A DNA stretch of 64,000 nucleotides from Hygrocybe punicea (Eukaryota > Basidiomycota > Agaricomycetes > Agaricales > Hygrophoraceae). The notes beneath the pieces were generated by a model, which was not told the origin of the DNA, did no database searches, and saw only the letters and a list, made by a program, of their open reading frames with translations. The stretch lies in assembly GCA_963556145.1 (NCBI GenBank), contig OY744466.1, forward strand, positions 4,154,001-4,218,000, read 5' to 3'. Positions 1-11,004 of the stretch are shown here, in pieces. Each line of letters starts with the position of its first letter. Position 1 is the first letter of the stretch. The position numbers and the translations under genes were made by a program.

Positions 1-1140
1 ATACAATGTGCATTGTAAATCTAGCTACACCTTATATAATGTACATAACTTTATTTATGCAAATGTAATGCTTCAGATAAAGCCTGGAACACTTGTCGAA
101 CAGCTTGTCGAACACTGTTCGGCCTGTTCGACAAGTGTTCGACAAGTCCATCATTAATAAACTCAATGTGCATTGTAAATATATCTACACCTCATATGAT
201 GTATATAAAGTACGTACCATTATTTATGTCATTGTAATGCTTCAAATTAAAGCTTGGACACTTGTAGAGTGGCTTGTCGAACACTGTTCGGCCTGTTCGA
301 CAAGTGTTCAACTAGTCCATCATTAATAAACTCAATGTGCATTGTAAATATATCTACACCTCATATGATGTATATAAAGTACGTACCATTATTTATGTCA
401 TTGTAATGCTTCAAATTAAAGCTTGGACACTTGTAGAGTGGCTTGTCGAACACTGTTCGGCCTGTTCGACAAGTGTTCAACTAGTCCATCATTAATAAAC
501 TCAATGTGCATTGTAAATATATCTACACCTCATATAATGTATATACAGTATGTACCATTATTTATGTCATTGTAATGCTTCAGATTGAAGCTTGGCCACT
601 TGTTGAACACCTGGTTGAACACTGTTCGGCCTGTTCGTCAAGTGTTCGACATGTCCATCATTAATAAATTCAATGTGCATTTTAAATCTAGCTACACCTC
701 ATATAATGTATATAAAGTACGTACCATTATTTATGTCATTGTAATGCTTCAAATTAAAGCTTGGACACTTGTAGAGTGGCTTGTCGAACACTGTTCGGCC
801 TGTTCGACAAGTATTCAACTAGTCCATCATTAATAAACTCAATGTGCATTGTAAATATATCTACACCTCATATAATGTATATACAGTATGTACCATTATT
901 TATGTCATTGTAATGCTTCAGATTGAAGCTTGGCCACTTGTTGAACACCTGGTTGAACACTGTTCGGCCTGTTCGTCAAGTGTTCGACATGTCCATCATT
1001 AATAAATTCAATGTGCATTTTAAATCTAGCTACACCTCATATAATGTACATACCTTTATTTATGCAATGGTAACGCTTCAGATGAAGCTTGAACACTTGT
1101 TGAACACCTTGTTGAACACTGTTCACCGTATCTGACCAGT
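1..1140. repeat. 169-bp tandem repeat array, about 7 units
   Basis: The anchor CTCAATGTGCATTGTAAAT recurs, with small changes, at about 161, 330, 499, 668, 837 and 1006, an exact spacing of 169 bp; a first, shorter unit starts at 1. Two unit types alternate in the second half: the units at 499 and 837 share one set of variants (GGCCACTTGTTGAAC) and the unit at 668 has another (GGACACTTGTAGAGT), which gives a 338-bp higher-order repeat. Most units hold a perfect inverted repeat, CTTGTCGAACA and TGTTCGACAAG, around a 10-base loop. The short ORFs here are by-products of the repeat. It may be a satellite or the internal repeat of a larger element cut by the window edge. Confidence 0.93.
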
Positions 1141-1834
1141 GTCCGATGTTCCTCCTGTAAATAATTCTAATACATATTGCACAATATATGTATTTGTAGA
1201 CACATTTGATGTATGGTTGTCAATTACACTGGCAGTTCCTCAGAATACAGCTGGGACACTGGTTGAACCCGTCACAGAGCAATGTTCAGCGCCTTCCACT
1301 CATGTTAATTTGTAGTATTACTTATTCCCAATTTGGAGCCTGTGATCCGGCTGCCTTATTGTACTTTCTGATTGGGACAACAACTTCTCACAGTCAGCTC
1401 CACCCAGTCACACGGTTTCATAATTATTCCCAGGGCTTCAAAATTGTTCCCACAGTTTCAAAAAATTGTTCCCACGGCTTGGCAAATTAGAGTGTGACCC
1501 TGAGTTTGAGAATCCACCGTATAGAACGATTCCCTTATAGGGACTCGTAACTTAGATCTCACAGGTGCTCTGGTGCAAAAACACGATCTCAAGTGCCGCG
1601 TATTCAAGTTGAGACCACAATCAACTCTGTTGATACCAGCGAAGTACATCCTTCGCCCACCGACAAATTGTAGGATTTATCCCAAATGCATGTTGTAAAA
1701 TTTGCTGATTATTCTCACAGGACCAGCAATCTGAGTTCTCCTGCATCCCCGGTTGTAAAAATTGAAAATTCTTCAGAGTATGTGCTCCATCGTTTTTTGT
1801 TACTTTAAATAATTTAAACTGTCTACCGATGCAG
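1141..1834. other. No gene resolved; possible 5' exons of the next gene
   Basis: The repeat fades out near 1140. I see no long reading frame here. A short stretch near 1720-1750 is preceded by a splice-acceptor-like CTCACAG and followed by a GT, so upstream exons of the family P gene may lie here, but none could be assigned with confidence. Confidence 0.4.
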
Positions 1835-3109
1835 GCCTCCCATCACCGAGCAACCAGGAAATGATCTTCCTGGTGGTGCTGAGCCCGACAAGCATTCTGA
1901 TGGTGATGTTTCTGATGGTGCATCCACATCAAGCAACACCGTTTCTCAGGGGAATGCATCTGAACCTTCTGATGCTGCAGCTAGCGCCAATGAAGCGGCT
2001 GAAGAGGATGCCTTGAGTGGTGTGATGTGCAAGACCTTGCAAGATCCGAAACTATATCACATCTATAAGAATCTCCCAAAACTCAGGTGATGTGTTACCG
2101 TTGTCTATCTATTTGATGTTAACACTTTTGCAGTCACTTCTGCGATGTTCAACCATTTTCTCTCAACTCGGAAAATGGATCTTCACGTATCAAGCTCTCG
2201 AATCTCATCAAGGGGCTATCAGAGTCTGTTAACAAGTATGTCTCTAATTGTTATAACATTTCCCTGTTTACGTTTTGCATAGGTCTCTAATGAAAGGCCT
2301 TGTTTTCGAAAAGTCTGGTTTTTTTGTTAATACAAGCCAAATCCATCCCAATGTCCTTACAGTGGAATCGCGTTGCTTGAAGATTGCTGGAACTAATAAC
2401 TACGCGGTTGGAATAATGCTAGGGGTCGCAACAGAATGTTTTCTTGTCAATGAGAGCACTGCAGGCTCTCAGTTTGCATCTTATCCTGTACGCAAGATAA
2501 CCATTGTTCCTTTCACCCAGGAAATGCGTCGTGATACCTCACTCTGGGGAAAATTGTTCAGCTTTTGGGTTGTGACTGGCTCCGTCTCCTCTTTTGGTAT
2601 ATCTTTCTTGACCCAAAGGCAGCATAACTATTATACGTCTCTTGTATATCTTTTCAGTCATTGATGGTCTCTCATTTTACAGAGGCGAGTGCTCCACCTT
2701 CACCAAGTAAATTGGGTGGCCTTTTCATAACTGTGCCAGGCCCAGCTTCCAGGTCTCTGGGTCAAGGACAGCGGTCATGTTATCCAGCCTCGCGTGCATT
2801 TGATGAGCAAAGTATAGTTATAACTTCTCATTCACACACCAATTCACTAATCTATGTCTTGTATTTGCAGTACCTATATATGATGGTCGTGCTAAGGCAG
2901 GCCGCCCCTTCCTCTTCTCGGATAAAGACTTCCGAGACCTATCCACTTTCCCTCTATACAAGTGGGGCACACAGGACCTTCCTGAGAATGCATTGGTGGC
3001 AGTCGGCTACACCCTGAGCACTTATTTTGGGGAGCGATCTGGTTTGATGGTCCTTTCTTCCAATGTTCAATTTGCCATTTTCCTTGGTGTAGCAGATCCC
3101 CAGGTTTAA
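1835..3109 (+). pseudogene. Conserved hypothetical fungal protein, family P copy 1, splice site damaged
   Basis: Unknown function. Five exon-like blocks match the gene copies at 38607-40695 and 52738-56788: 1835-2086 (acidic, Ser-rich, ending LYHIYKNLPKL), 2134-2235 (FCDVQPFS), 2283-2633 (GLVFEKSGFFVNTS, the most conserved block, with VESRCLKIAGTNN and DTSLWGKLF), 2683-2811 (PSKLGGLFITV) and 2871-3109 (VPIYDGRAK to a TAA stop). Introns are about 50 bp with normal borders, except that the donor after the third block reads AT at 2634-2635 where the two sister copies have GT after GGCAAC or GACAGC. That single G-to-A change should block splicing. No signal peptide or membrane segment is visible. 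I recall similar proteins in many mushroom genomes, but know no function. The 5' end is not resolved and may be lost to the tandem repeat. Confidence 0.7.
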
Positions 3110-3415
3110 GTAGGGCAATTGCCTTTGTTCCATATATAGTTTGTAGCCGTCAACTGCCGTTGTTTGAGAGCTATTATAGCGTGTGCATGTCAGATAATGA
3201 AAGGGATAAACCGGCACCAGAACAGCCCACTTATCGACCCTGTGTTCACATCTGTTCATATACGCACACGTTGTGGGCGACGCGTTTGACACGGCACAGG
3301 TTTGACATCTATGGTGTTCAATCTGCAATCATGTCACAACCCGCGACTTATTGTCCTCACTGTTGCTCCATCATCGTCATCGGCCTCGTCAGTTGGCGTC
3401 ATTGTTGTTGCATCC

Positions 3416-3470
3416 ACCTCGTGAACATCATGCGCATGTCAATTGACATGGCCATCTGCATTCGCGAGGT
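3416..3470. repeat. Palindromic module 1
   Basis: Outer arms ACCTCGTGAA and TTCGCGAGGT flank a central perfect palindrome CATGTCAATTGACATG. Total 55 bp. Confidence 0.8.
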
Positions 3471-3556
3471 GTTAGGGAGACAAGGTAGAGGCTGCACAGC
3501 AGGGAGAGGGGTGGGGACTTGTCGTCCTCGTCACCTTTCTCATAGGCCCTGTGTTC

Positions 3557-3612
3557 ACCTCATGAACCATCGTGCGTGCGTAAATTGACGCGGCCGTCCA
3601 CATTCGCGAGGT
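3557..3612. repeat. Palindromic module 2
   Basis: Outer arms ACCTCATGAA and TTCGCGAGGT around GCGTAAATTGACGC, a core with one mismatch. Total 56 bp; it lies about 140 bp after module 1 in a direct repeat of the same unit. Confidence 0.78.
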
Positions 3613-3892
3613 ATGCTGGGGAAGCAGGGGGCTGGGCAGCAGGGAGAGGGGTGGGGACTTCTCTAACTGTTGTGTTTGCCCCATCTATCGTCGTTGTCAT
3701 TGCCCATTGAGGTTGCAGTTAGTAGAGGTCAGGTAATAAGGGGGTGGGTCACTCACCTGGGCTGGTGGACACACCACCCTTTCAGGTGGTTGAGGCTGCC
3801 CTCACACCAACCCCTCCCAGCTTCCCAGGCTGTCCTCTTCTCGACTTGCTCGCAGCCATCTTTGCAGTCACCTGAACCAACTCGTCAGCGCG

Positions 3893-4696
3893 TCAGCATC
3901 TAAAACTGTCAACACAAACCTTCTTCTGCGCCGTCTTTGCGCTCAATGTCTTTTTCATTGGAGTGGCCTTCGTCACAGCAGCCTTCGTCGCAGCAGCCTT
4001 CTTCACCGGCGCTGGTGCCTTCTTCGCTGTGCTAGCCCTCTTCATTGTCGCTGTACTCGTCGTCTTCGCTTTCTTGGCAGCAGGCGATGCCTTCTTCGCT
4101 GGAGCTGCCTTCCGGGTCCCACTTGTTGGCTTGGCCTTGACCGGTGCAGCCACCTTCTTCACCATCGACACAGGTTTCTTCACCGTCACAGGCTTGGAGT
4201 TCTGCATCACATCATCAGTCAACGCAAACCCTCTTCCTTCATACTCACCTCCTTTTCTGCATCGGCCCTCGCTTTGGGAGCTAGCTTGATTTTATCCGAT
4301 GGTCCCTTCGGCAACAAAAATGTGCCCTTCTCCACACCAGTAGTAATCGCCCGGTTCAGCTGATACAGGTTGGCCACAGACATGGCCAGGTTGTACACAT
4401 CCTCGGCATACTGATAACCCAATCATCAGTGAGTGACCCTGCCAATCCATCACTTGTACAGACCTTCTTGATGGTGTTGCGCGATACGCCTGCCCACGCT
4501 TCCTCTGGATGGGCAGCAATGCATTCCTAGGAAACCTTAGCTTAGCATAACATTGCAATTCCCATGCGCACGACGTACAATCATTGATGATGTCTTTCCA
4601 TGAGGGATGTGATGCAGCAGTCTTGGCAGTCTTGGATACTGGTTTCCTCACAGTCGTCTTCTTGGCCTTGCTCTCCCTTGTGACTTTTGGTAGCAT
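3893..4696 (-). CDS. Linker histone H1
   Basis: Binds linker DNA between nucleosomes and compacts chromatin in the nucleus. Exons read on the minus strand: 4696-4579, 4526-4464, 4410-4249, 4201-3893. The first starts with MLPKVTRESKAKK and reaches HPSWKDIIND, the first helix of the H1 winged-helix domain; the second gives ECIAAHPEEAWAGVSRNTIKK; the third gives QLNRAITTGVEKGTFLLPKG, the typical end of the globular domain; the fourth is a tail rich in Lys, Ala and Pro (KKPVSMVKKVAAPVKAKP). Introns 2 and 3 have proper borders. At intron 1 the obvious donor (GTACGT at 4578-4573) leaves the frame off by one base relative to the second exon, so there may be a one-base indel or an unusual splice. 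It could be a functional single-copy gene or a recent pseudogene; transcript data would decide. Confidence 0.85.
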
Positions 4697-5289
4697 GTGG
4701 CAGTATTGGTGAAGGTGCTGGTGCTGGCAAGGCTAAATACCGGCGGTAGTGCTGGTGGTGATAGGTGAAGGAAGGACTTAGAAATTTTATTGAGTACGAA
4801 ACTTAGATGTTACCAGGTGTCACGCTTGCTGTCACAGTTCCGAGCATTGCCTTTGCACAACATGCGTTACCTCTGGCAAATTTTACTTTCTGTATCCATC
4901 TGTTGCTTATCGCAAAGCCCACTTGCATCTGCACTGTGTGCCACATTATCACTGGCTAGCACTGGCTGTTGCCTGAGTTCTTGTTCAATGTGCATCCGTC
5001 ATTTCTCATTTTTGTTTGGTATCGTTTCATGTTACAATTACAGACAATCGCCTTTGGTAGATGCTATTCGACAATCAGTGAGTGTTTCCCATGATGCTTA
5101 CCCTGTTCCTTGTGTCTTCATTTTGTTCTGATGCTTTCAGAATCAATTGTCATTTGTTGCAAATGAAATTCCATTTTCGCAGCTAGTTGTAAGTGTATTG
5201 ATATTTCTCGTTATGCGCTTCTCATTTCTTTCTAGGTTCCTTTAGTGATATCAGCCTCATGTAGTATTCGTCAGTTTCCGTTGACCATG
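4697..5289. other. Upstream region of H1 and exon-like fragments
   Basis: Contains the presumed promoter of the minus-strand H1 gene; no TATA box was identified. On the plus strand there are short exon-like pieces with good splice signals: one ends before GTGAGTG near 5079, one lies between a TTTCAG near 5141 and GTAAGTG near 5189, and one follows TTTCTAG near 5235. They may be upstream exons of the Helitron protein or of a lost gene. Confidence 0.35.
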
Positions 5290-5593
5290 CCGCACAGGTC
5301 AATTGTCCCCTGCAGGTGTTTATCTGGGTGTCGGTTAAATGCCCCTTGTGGGTGTCTGTTAAATACCCCCCGCGGATGTCTATCTGTTGCCCCCTGTGGG
5401 TGTCCATAGTGTTGCCGAAGTTCAGTTCAGTCTGGTTCCGACCCTTTTTGGCAGAACTGCGAACTGAACTTCGGGTCCGGTTTGGCGCATGGCCAAACCT
5501 GGACCCAGACGGCGTCAAACCATCTCTCCGCATTCAGTCTGGGTTCAGACGCGGTCTGAAACCCAGACCGAGGTGGGCTCACCCTGTCTGTTC

Positions 5594-5647
5594 TCCTCGT
5601 GAATGGCAGGCACGTATCAATAGATACAGTGCTGCACTTCGCGAGGT
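5594..5647. repeat. Palindromic module 3
   Basis: Arms TCCTCGTGAA and TTCGCGAGGT around GTATCAATAGATAC. Total 54 bp. It is the reverse-oriented counterpart of the module in element B. Confidence 0.78.
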
Positions 5648-5779
5648 AGATGGGTGCTGGGGAGCCCTCCGGTGTCCCTGAGGGATGTGGAGGAACGGGG
5701 GGTCTTGTCCCATGGTCCCTGACTGGCATTGCCGGCACTGCTGCTGCCAACCGTTGTCCTCGTTGGGGTGGTGGTATGG

Positions 5780-6380
5780 TTGTGGTGGTGTTGCTGCCAT
5801 GGCTGCTGCTGTTGCTGCTGCTGCTGTCACCGTTGCCGCTGCCGCTGTTGCTGCTACTGCTGGCATTGCTGCTGCTGCTGCTGGCCGTTGCCATTGCCAT
5901 TGCCTTGCTGCTGCTGCTGCTGCTGCTGCTGGCCGTTGCCGTTGCCGTTGCCGTTGCCACTGCTGCCGCTGCTGCTGTTGTCGCTGTTGCCGCTGCCACT
6001 GTTGCTGCTGCTGCTGCTGCTGGCCATCACCGTCATCGTTGCCTTGCCGCCACTGGTGGTGGTGGTGTTGCGGCTGTCCCATGTCCATTGGCATTGGATG
6101 GCTTGGTGCAGCAGCAGCAGCTGCTGCTGCCAGCACTTCTCTTTGGGTGGTGGTATGGTCGCGGTGGTGTTGCTGCCACAGCTGCTGCTGCCAGCGTTGC
6201 TGCTGCTGCCGGCGTTGCTGCTGCTGTTGCAGGCGCTTCTGCTGCTGTTGCAGGCGCTTCTGCTGCTGCCAGCGCTGCTGATGGCCGTTGCCATCATCAT
6301 CGTCATTGCCGTTGCCATTGCCATCGTTGTTGTTGATGTTGCCGTTGCCGTCGTTGTTGTTGGCGTTGGGATCCATGTTG
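5780..6380. repeat. CTG/CAG and GTTGCC microsatellite block
   Basis: Long runs of GCTGCTGCTG and GTTGCCGTTGCC inside hAT element A. Several overlapping frames stay open on both strands (poly-Ala, poly-Gln, poly-Leu, Cys-rich); this is a consequence of the repeat and not evidence for a protein. Confidence 0.9.
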
Positions 6381-7269
6381 TGCCGGGTGGTGTGCTTGCG
6401 ATGTGGTCGCGGTCAAGTTTCCTGTAACAGATAATATTAGTAGAGTTAAAGAAAATATCGAAACTTACCTTGGTGAACACAACACAATGTTGGCAATGTG
6501 TAACAGTTCAACCCGCGTTGATGTTGCCACAACTGTGTTGCGTGAAAGCTACAATGGTCACATGATACCGTTTAACACGAAATAGTAAGTAAAGAATACA
6601 AAAAACAAATGAAATAAATACCTTAAAAATATCCGCGTTCGCGGTTTGAACGCGGTTTGGAGCCGTTTAGGAAATCCGGTGGGCCTTGAAACCCAGAACT
6701 GAACCCGCAGTCTGGTTCAGCATTTGGCTGAACTTAGACTGAACCCCGGGTTCGGTTCAGGGTTTGAACCGGGTTTGGCTAGGTTCGGAACCGAACTATG
6801 GCAACACTAGGTGTCCATTTGTTGCCCCCCATGGGTGTCTGTCTGTTGCCCCTTGTGGGTGTCTGTTAAATGCCCCTCGTGGGTGTCTGATAATTGTCCC
6901 CAGCGGACATCTATTAATTGCCTCCCATAAGTGTCTGTTAGCTGCCCCCTGTGGGTGTCTGTTAAATGCCCCTTGTGGGTGTCTGTTGTTTGCATGCCAG
7001 CGTTTGTCTGTTGCCCCTCGTGGGTGTCCATCTGTGTCCTCTCACAGGCATCTGCTAATAGCCCCCTGTATGTCTCTGTCTGTTGGCCCCAGCATGACTC
7101 TGTCTGTTCGCCCCCACAGGTGTCTCTTAATTAGCCCCCCAGGGTTTGCTTCAACTGCGATGTGCAGGTTGGTTCACCTCAGTGGGAGTCTGTCTATCAT
7201 GCCACGGAGGTTTCCTTTGATCACAATTTACTGGTCAATTACCCCACAGGGGTCTCCATTATTTGCCCC

Positions 7270-9699
7270 CCATGAGTTTCCTTTGACCAACCCCATTAAA
7301 ACTGAATATAGGATGATGTGGGTTTCGTTTGTGCATCAATTATATGCACAACTCTACATATGTGCAATTCAGTTCTTTCTTGTACCAGAACACAATGTTG
7401 CTTCTGAGTGTTGCACACTATCACTTGTTTTAAAACGGAATCTGATGTTTTGCCATGACTACTGTGCGCTGCTTGCACATTCAAATTCCCCTGCAAGCAT
7501 TTCAAAACTGTGTAAGTATGCTGGCAAGAAGAAAGGCTTGTTCCCTTCAACCTTGGAAGCTTTTCATTTGGCAGGACATCGACTGCCTCCTAGCCTCAAT
7601 CTACACTGGTTATTTGTCACACAAGATCTGCTGTCACTCTGTCGACCACATTACACTTTTGAGATAATTCAACATTATTTTTCCTCACACTTACCATGTT
7701 TTGCATTATTTCATGCCAAATGTAAATGCTCTTCCTCTCTCAGTGTGCCTCAACAGGAAATGATAATTCAAGGTCAAGACAAACATGTAGTTCTTGTTGG
7801 TGGGGGGAGGTCACATCTATTTCCTGCCAGTGAAATCTTGCCATTTATTCAAAGCAGTGATGATAACATAAATCCAAATTCTGTTTTCACTTTTGTTGAT
7901 CACCTTGACAATGATGGTTTGAGGTCATATCCTGTCATGCAGAAGTTTATTCATGCAAATGTACCATTGCTTAACCTCATTCCATATATTCCTGTTCAAA
8001 TGGTGCATAAACTTGCTCACATCCACCATATTTCTATTGGCTCTCATGTACCTAAAGCAAATTTACTGACAGACTTTGAAGACCACCACTGTGTGAGCTG
8101 CAATTCATATGTTAGTGTCTTTTCAATAAAGCAGGCAGCAAAACCCCAACAATGGAAGCTCAAGCCTGCTGCCTTGTCCGACCAAAAATTAGACAAAAAA
8201 CATGAAGGACAACGTGCTGTAGATGCTGCCAAGAAAGCAGAGGAAGTGGAGTGTTTCTTTCCTCCTCCTCCTTTGTCTCAAGAACTAGCACATACAGTTG
8301 TGTCAGACTTTTGTGGTGACTCAATGCCTAGTACATTTGAATAGTCAGGCTGTGCTGTGTGTGGTGAGCTCATACCATTAAGCAATTTGAGCTGATTGAA
8401 AAGTGTAAAAGGCATGCTTAGTGTTCTTGAAGCTCCAGGAGTAACGCGGATTGAAAGAAAAAAATTGAAAGAGAAAATTCGAGAATATAAAGGACCTGTT
8501 CTAGATTACCAATGTGATAAGATTTGTGGTACCTGTCGAAGCTGTGTTAGAAAAGGAAATGTTCCCCCTCTTGCCCTAGCAAGGGGGCTTTGGCTAGGTT
8601 GTGTGCCAAAGGAACTTGCAGACCTTTGGTTTGTTGAAAAGTTGATTATAGCTCGTGTACGTCACAACTGTTGTTTTGTGCGAGTGGCATCAGGCATGAG
8701 GAAGATGACATCACATGTTGTTGCTTTCCAGTCACCGATCCCAAAGGTGTATTCAGCATTACCCCCACCTGTTGATGATCTTGATGATGTCCTGGCTATC
8801 TTGTTTACTGGACCTTGTAAGCCAACAGAAAAAGACTTTAAACGCACACCTTTGTTAGTGCGAAGGAATCATGTTGCAAGAGCACTTGAATGGTTGAAGT
8901 TAAACCATGCTGATTACCATGATTTAGATATAGTGTATGATAATCTTTCAAGATATCCTGAGAATGGGCCACCTGTCTCTGTTGAGTATCGCCATAGAGA
9001 GACAAATAAAGTACCAGAAGGAACAAGTGTGTTTGACAATGATTGTGAAGATGGTACTGAGCATGGTGACTGTCCATTTGTTGTTCATGGACTGGCTGGT
9101 AAACACCTGGACACCAAGACAATCAATTCACTGAAAGGAATTGCATTAAGACATCTCAATAGTGGAGGCAAGATGTTGGCTATTGGTCACTCCTCCAAGT
9201 ATGAATCTATTTATAAAAATCCAGAGCTATATCCACAAATGTTCCCCTGGTTATTTCCATATGGAATGGGTGGCATAGGTTCTACATCATTGTCTGATAA
9301 TGAACACAAGCGACATCTGCTAATGTATCATGACAAATGATTTCAAACAGACATATATTTCCCTTTTGTTGCTTTCAGTCATGCTCAAGTGAAGGCAAGC
9401 TCAACAGGTGGTTTTTTACTTGCAGATAAAGCAAAATTTGGTGAAATAAGTAGATGTCTGTTGAGTGTTGACCAAACTGTTTTATCTTCATTGGCCAAGA
9501 GGTTGTCAGATGGAGAGATTGTGAAACCAGTTAGCCAAGAAGAGAAGGATTGTTACCAGGTTGTTCATGATTTGGATCATGTAGGAGCAAAAGTGAGTGG
9601 ATCTACTACAAGCAAGAAGTTTATGAGGAATGAAATTTGGTCATTGATCTCATATTGTGGTGCTCCTTCATGGTACATCACTGTATCTCCAGCTGATGT
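7270..9699 (+). pseudogene. Helitron copy 1 protein, N-terminal part
   Basis: N-terminal region of the Helitron protein, closely matched by copy 2 at 43870-46480. Recognisable stretches include FVDHLDNDGLRSYPV, HISIGSHVPKANL, GCAVCGELIPLSNL, the Cys pattern CDKICGTCRSC, and GTSVFDNDCEDGTEHGDCPF; the start of the Helitron-like N domain follows (YPQMFPWLFPYGMGG). In-frame damage: TAG at 8342-8344 where copy 2 has GAG, a TGA near 8394, and TGA at 9338-9340 where copy 2 keeps TGG. The frame then runs to GAPSWYITVSPADV at 9699, where the Tc1/mariner element enters. The true start codon is not clear, because the minisatellite upstream is also open. Confidence 0.8.
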
Positions 9700-10763
9700 T
9701 ACAGTCGTGCCCAAATGTAATGACATCTGTGAGAAATTTTGAGACATGCAACCCATCTTTGCCTAAAACGGAAACGCCCACCGAGCATGGTGAACCGCCG
9801 AATAAGCTCAGACATGAAAGAATGTGCCCTTCGTCTACATGACAGTGGCTGAGAACAGGAAGATATCTGCTCCACACTTGGAATCTCCCTCTCAAGTTTG
9901 CGCCGCTGGTGAAATATCCTCGATGAACATGGCAGTGTCAATAAACCACCTTCACCCATCATGGGTCGTAATCGCATCCTCACTCGCGCTATTCTCACTG
10001 CTTGCCAATCTCTATATGAGGAGGAATCAGATCTATATCTCGGCGAACTATGTGCTTGGTTGGCATTTGAACACGACATTGCCATATCGACATCGACACT
10101 CTCATGAAATCTCATACATGCCGGGCTTACTCGAAAACTGCTACATAAGATGGCTATTGAGAGGGACGAGGAACTGTGAAGGGAGTGGAGGGAATCACTG
10201 TGAGCTGACTTTGTTGGTGATGGATCTGAATTCATATGCGTTGATGAAACAAGCAAAAACAAGCATACCTACGCTCGCCGGTATGGTAGGTCTAGTGTTG
10301 CTGTAGTTTGGTTCCGAACCTAGCCGAACCCGGTTCAAACCCCGAACTGAACCCTAAGTTCGGTCTAAGTTCAGCCCAGTGCTGAACCGGACCGCGGGTT
10401 CAGTTCCGGGTTTCAAGGCCTGCCGGATTTCCTGAACGGCTCCAAACCGCGTTCAAACCGCGAACGCGGATATTTTTAAGGTATTGATTTCATTTGTTTT
10501 TCGTATTTCTTTACTTACTATTTCGTGTTAAACGGCATCATGTGACCAGCCGTGACCTTTCACGCAACACAGCAACATCAACGCGGGTTGAACACAACAC
10601 AATTTGTGTTGTGTTCATCAAGGTATGTTTCGATTTTTTCTTAACTTTACTAATGTTATTTGCGACAGGCAACTTGACCGCAACCACATCGCGACCACAC
10701 CCACCTTGGCACAAGTTGAATGCCAACGCCAATGCAATGCCAAGGGACACGGGACAGCAGCAA

Positions 10764-10804
10764 CACCACCACCACCACCACCACCACCACCACCACCACC
10801 ACCA
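10764..10804. repeat. CAC trinucleotide microsatellite
   Basis: About 13 uninterrupted CAC/ACC units within hAT element B. Confidence 0.95.
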
Positions 10805-10950
10805 GCGGCGGCAACGGCAACGGCAACGGCAACGGCAATGGCAACGGCAACCAGGCAACAACAATGGCAATGGCCAGCAGCAGCAGCAACAGCGGAAGCA
10901 GCAGCAACAGTGGAAGCAGCAGCGCTGGATGGCTCCCCTGCAGCCCAACT

Positions 10951-11004
10951 ACCTCGCGAAGTGCAGCGCCATATCAATTGATACGTGCCTGCCATTCACG
11001 AGGA
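10951..11004. repeat. Palindromic module 4
   Basis: Arms ACCTCGCGAA and TTCACGAGGA around GTATCAATTGATAC-like core (ATATCAATTGATAC). Total 54 bp, inside hAT element B. Confidence 0.8.

Larger units (their letters stand above)
3110..3892. other. Intergenic region with two palindromic modules
   Basis: No convincing coding region. Two directly repeated units of about 140 bp each start with a palindromic module and end with CAGCAGGGAGAGGGGTGGGG. The stretch may be a degraded non-autonomous element like the hAT-type elements elsewhere in the window, but I could not find its ends. Confidence 0.5.
5407..6809. mobile_element. hAT-type non-autonomous element A, 1403 bp
   Basis: Both flanks carry the perfect 8-bp duplication GGTGTCCA (5399-5406 and 6810-6817). 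The ends are inverted repeats starting TAGTGTTGCC (left) and ending GGCAACACTA (right), which fits the YAGNG ends and 8-bp duplications of hAT elements. The subterminal parts are full of short GAACCG / CGGTTC-type repeats, the likely transposase binding sites. There is no transposase; the inside is trinucleotide repeat and one palindromic module. It belongs to the same family as element B at 10293-11196, with which it shares ends and inner blocks in reverse orientation. Confidence 0.92.
5290..7150 (+). repeat. 24-bp minisatellite, split by a hAT insertion
   Basis: Units such as TGCCCCTTGTGGGTGTCTGT follow each other about every 24 bp at about 5300-5406 and again at 6810-7150. Being a multiple of three, the array stays open in frame and would encode an eight-residue repeat of the type APRGCLLN. 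It lies just 5' of the recognisable Helitron protein, so it may be leader or N-terminal sequence. The hAT element at 5407-6809 sits inside it. Confidence 0.8.

Noticed and set aside
1..1140. Regularly spaced repeats as a CRISPR array
   Set aside because: The whole 169-bp unit is repeated with no unique spacers, and the organism is a eukaryote.
5579..6480. Several ORFs of 190-265 codons on both strands
   Set aside because: They are translations of CTG/CAG and GTTGCC repeats inside hAT element A (poly-Gln, poly-Ala, Cys-rich) in overlapping frames; no domain and no codon bias.
6764..7260. First 165 codons of the 526-codon ORF as true Helitron N-terminus
   Set aside because: The ORF begins inside hAT element A, crosses its right end and then runs through the minisatellite, so this start cannot be ancestral.
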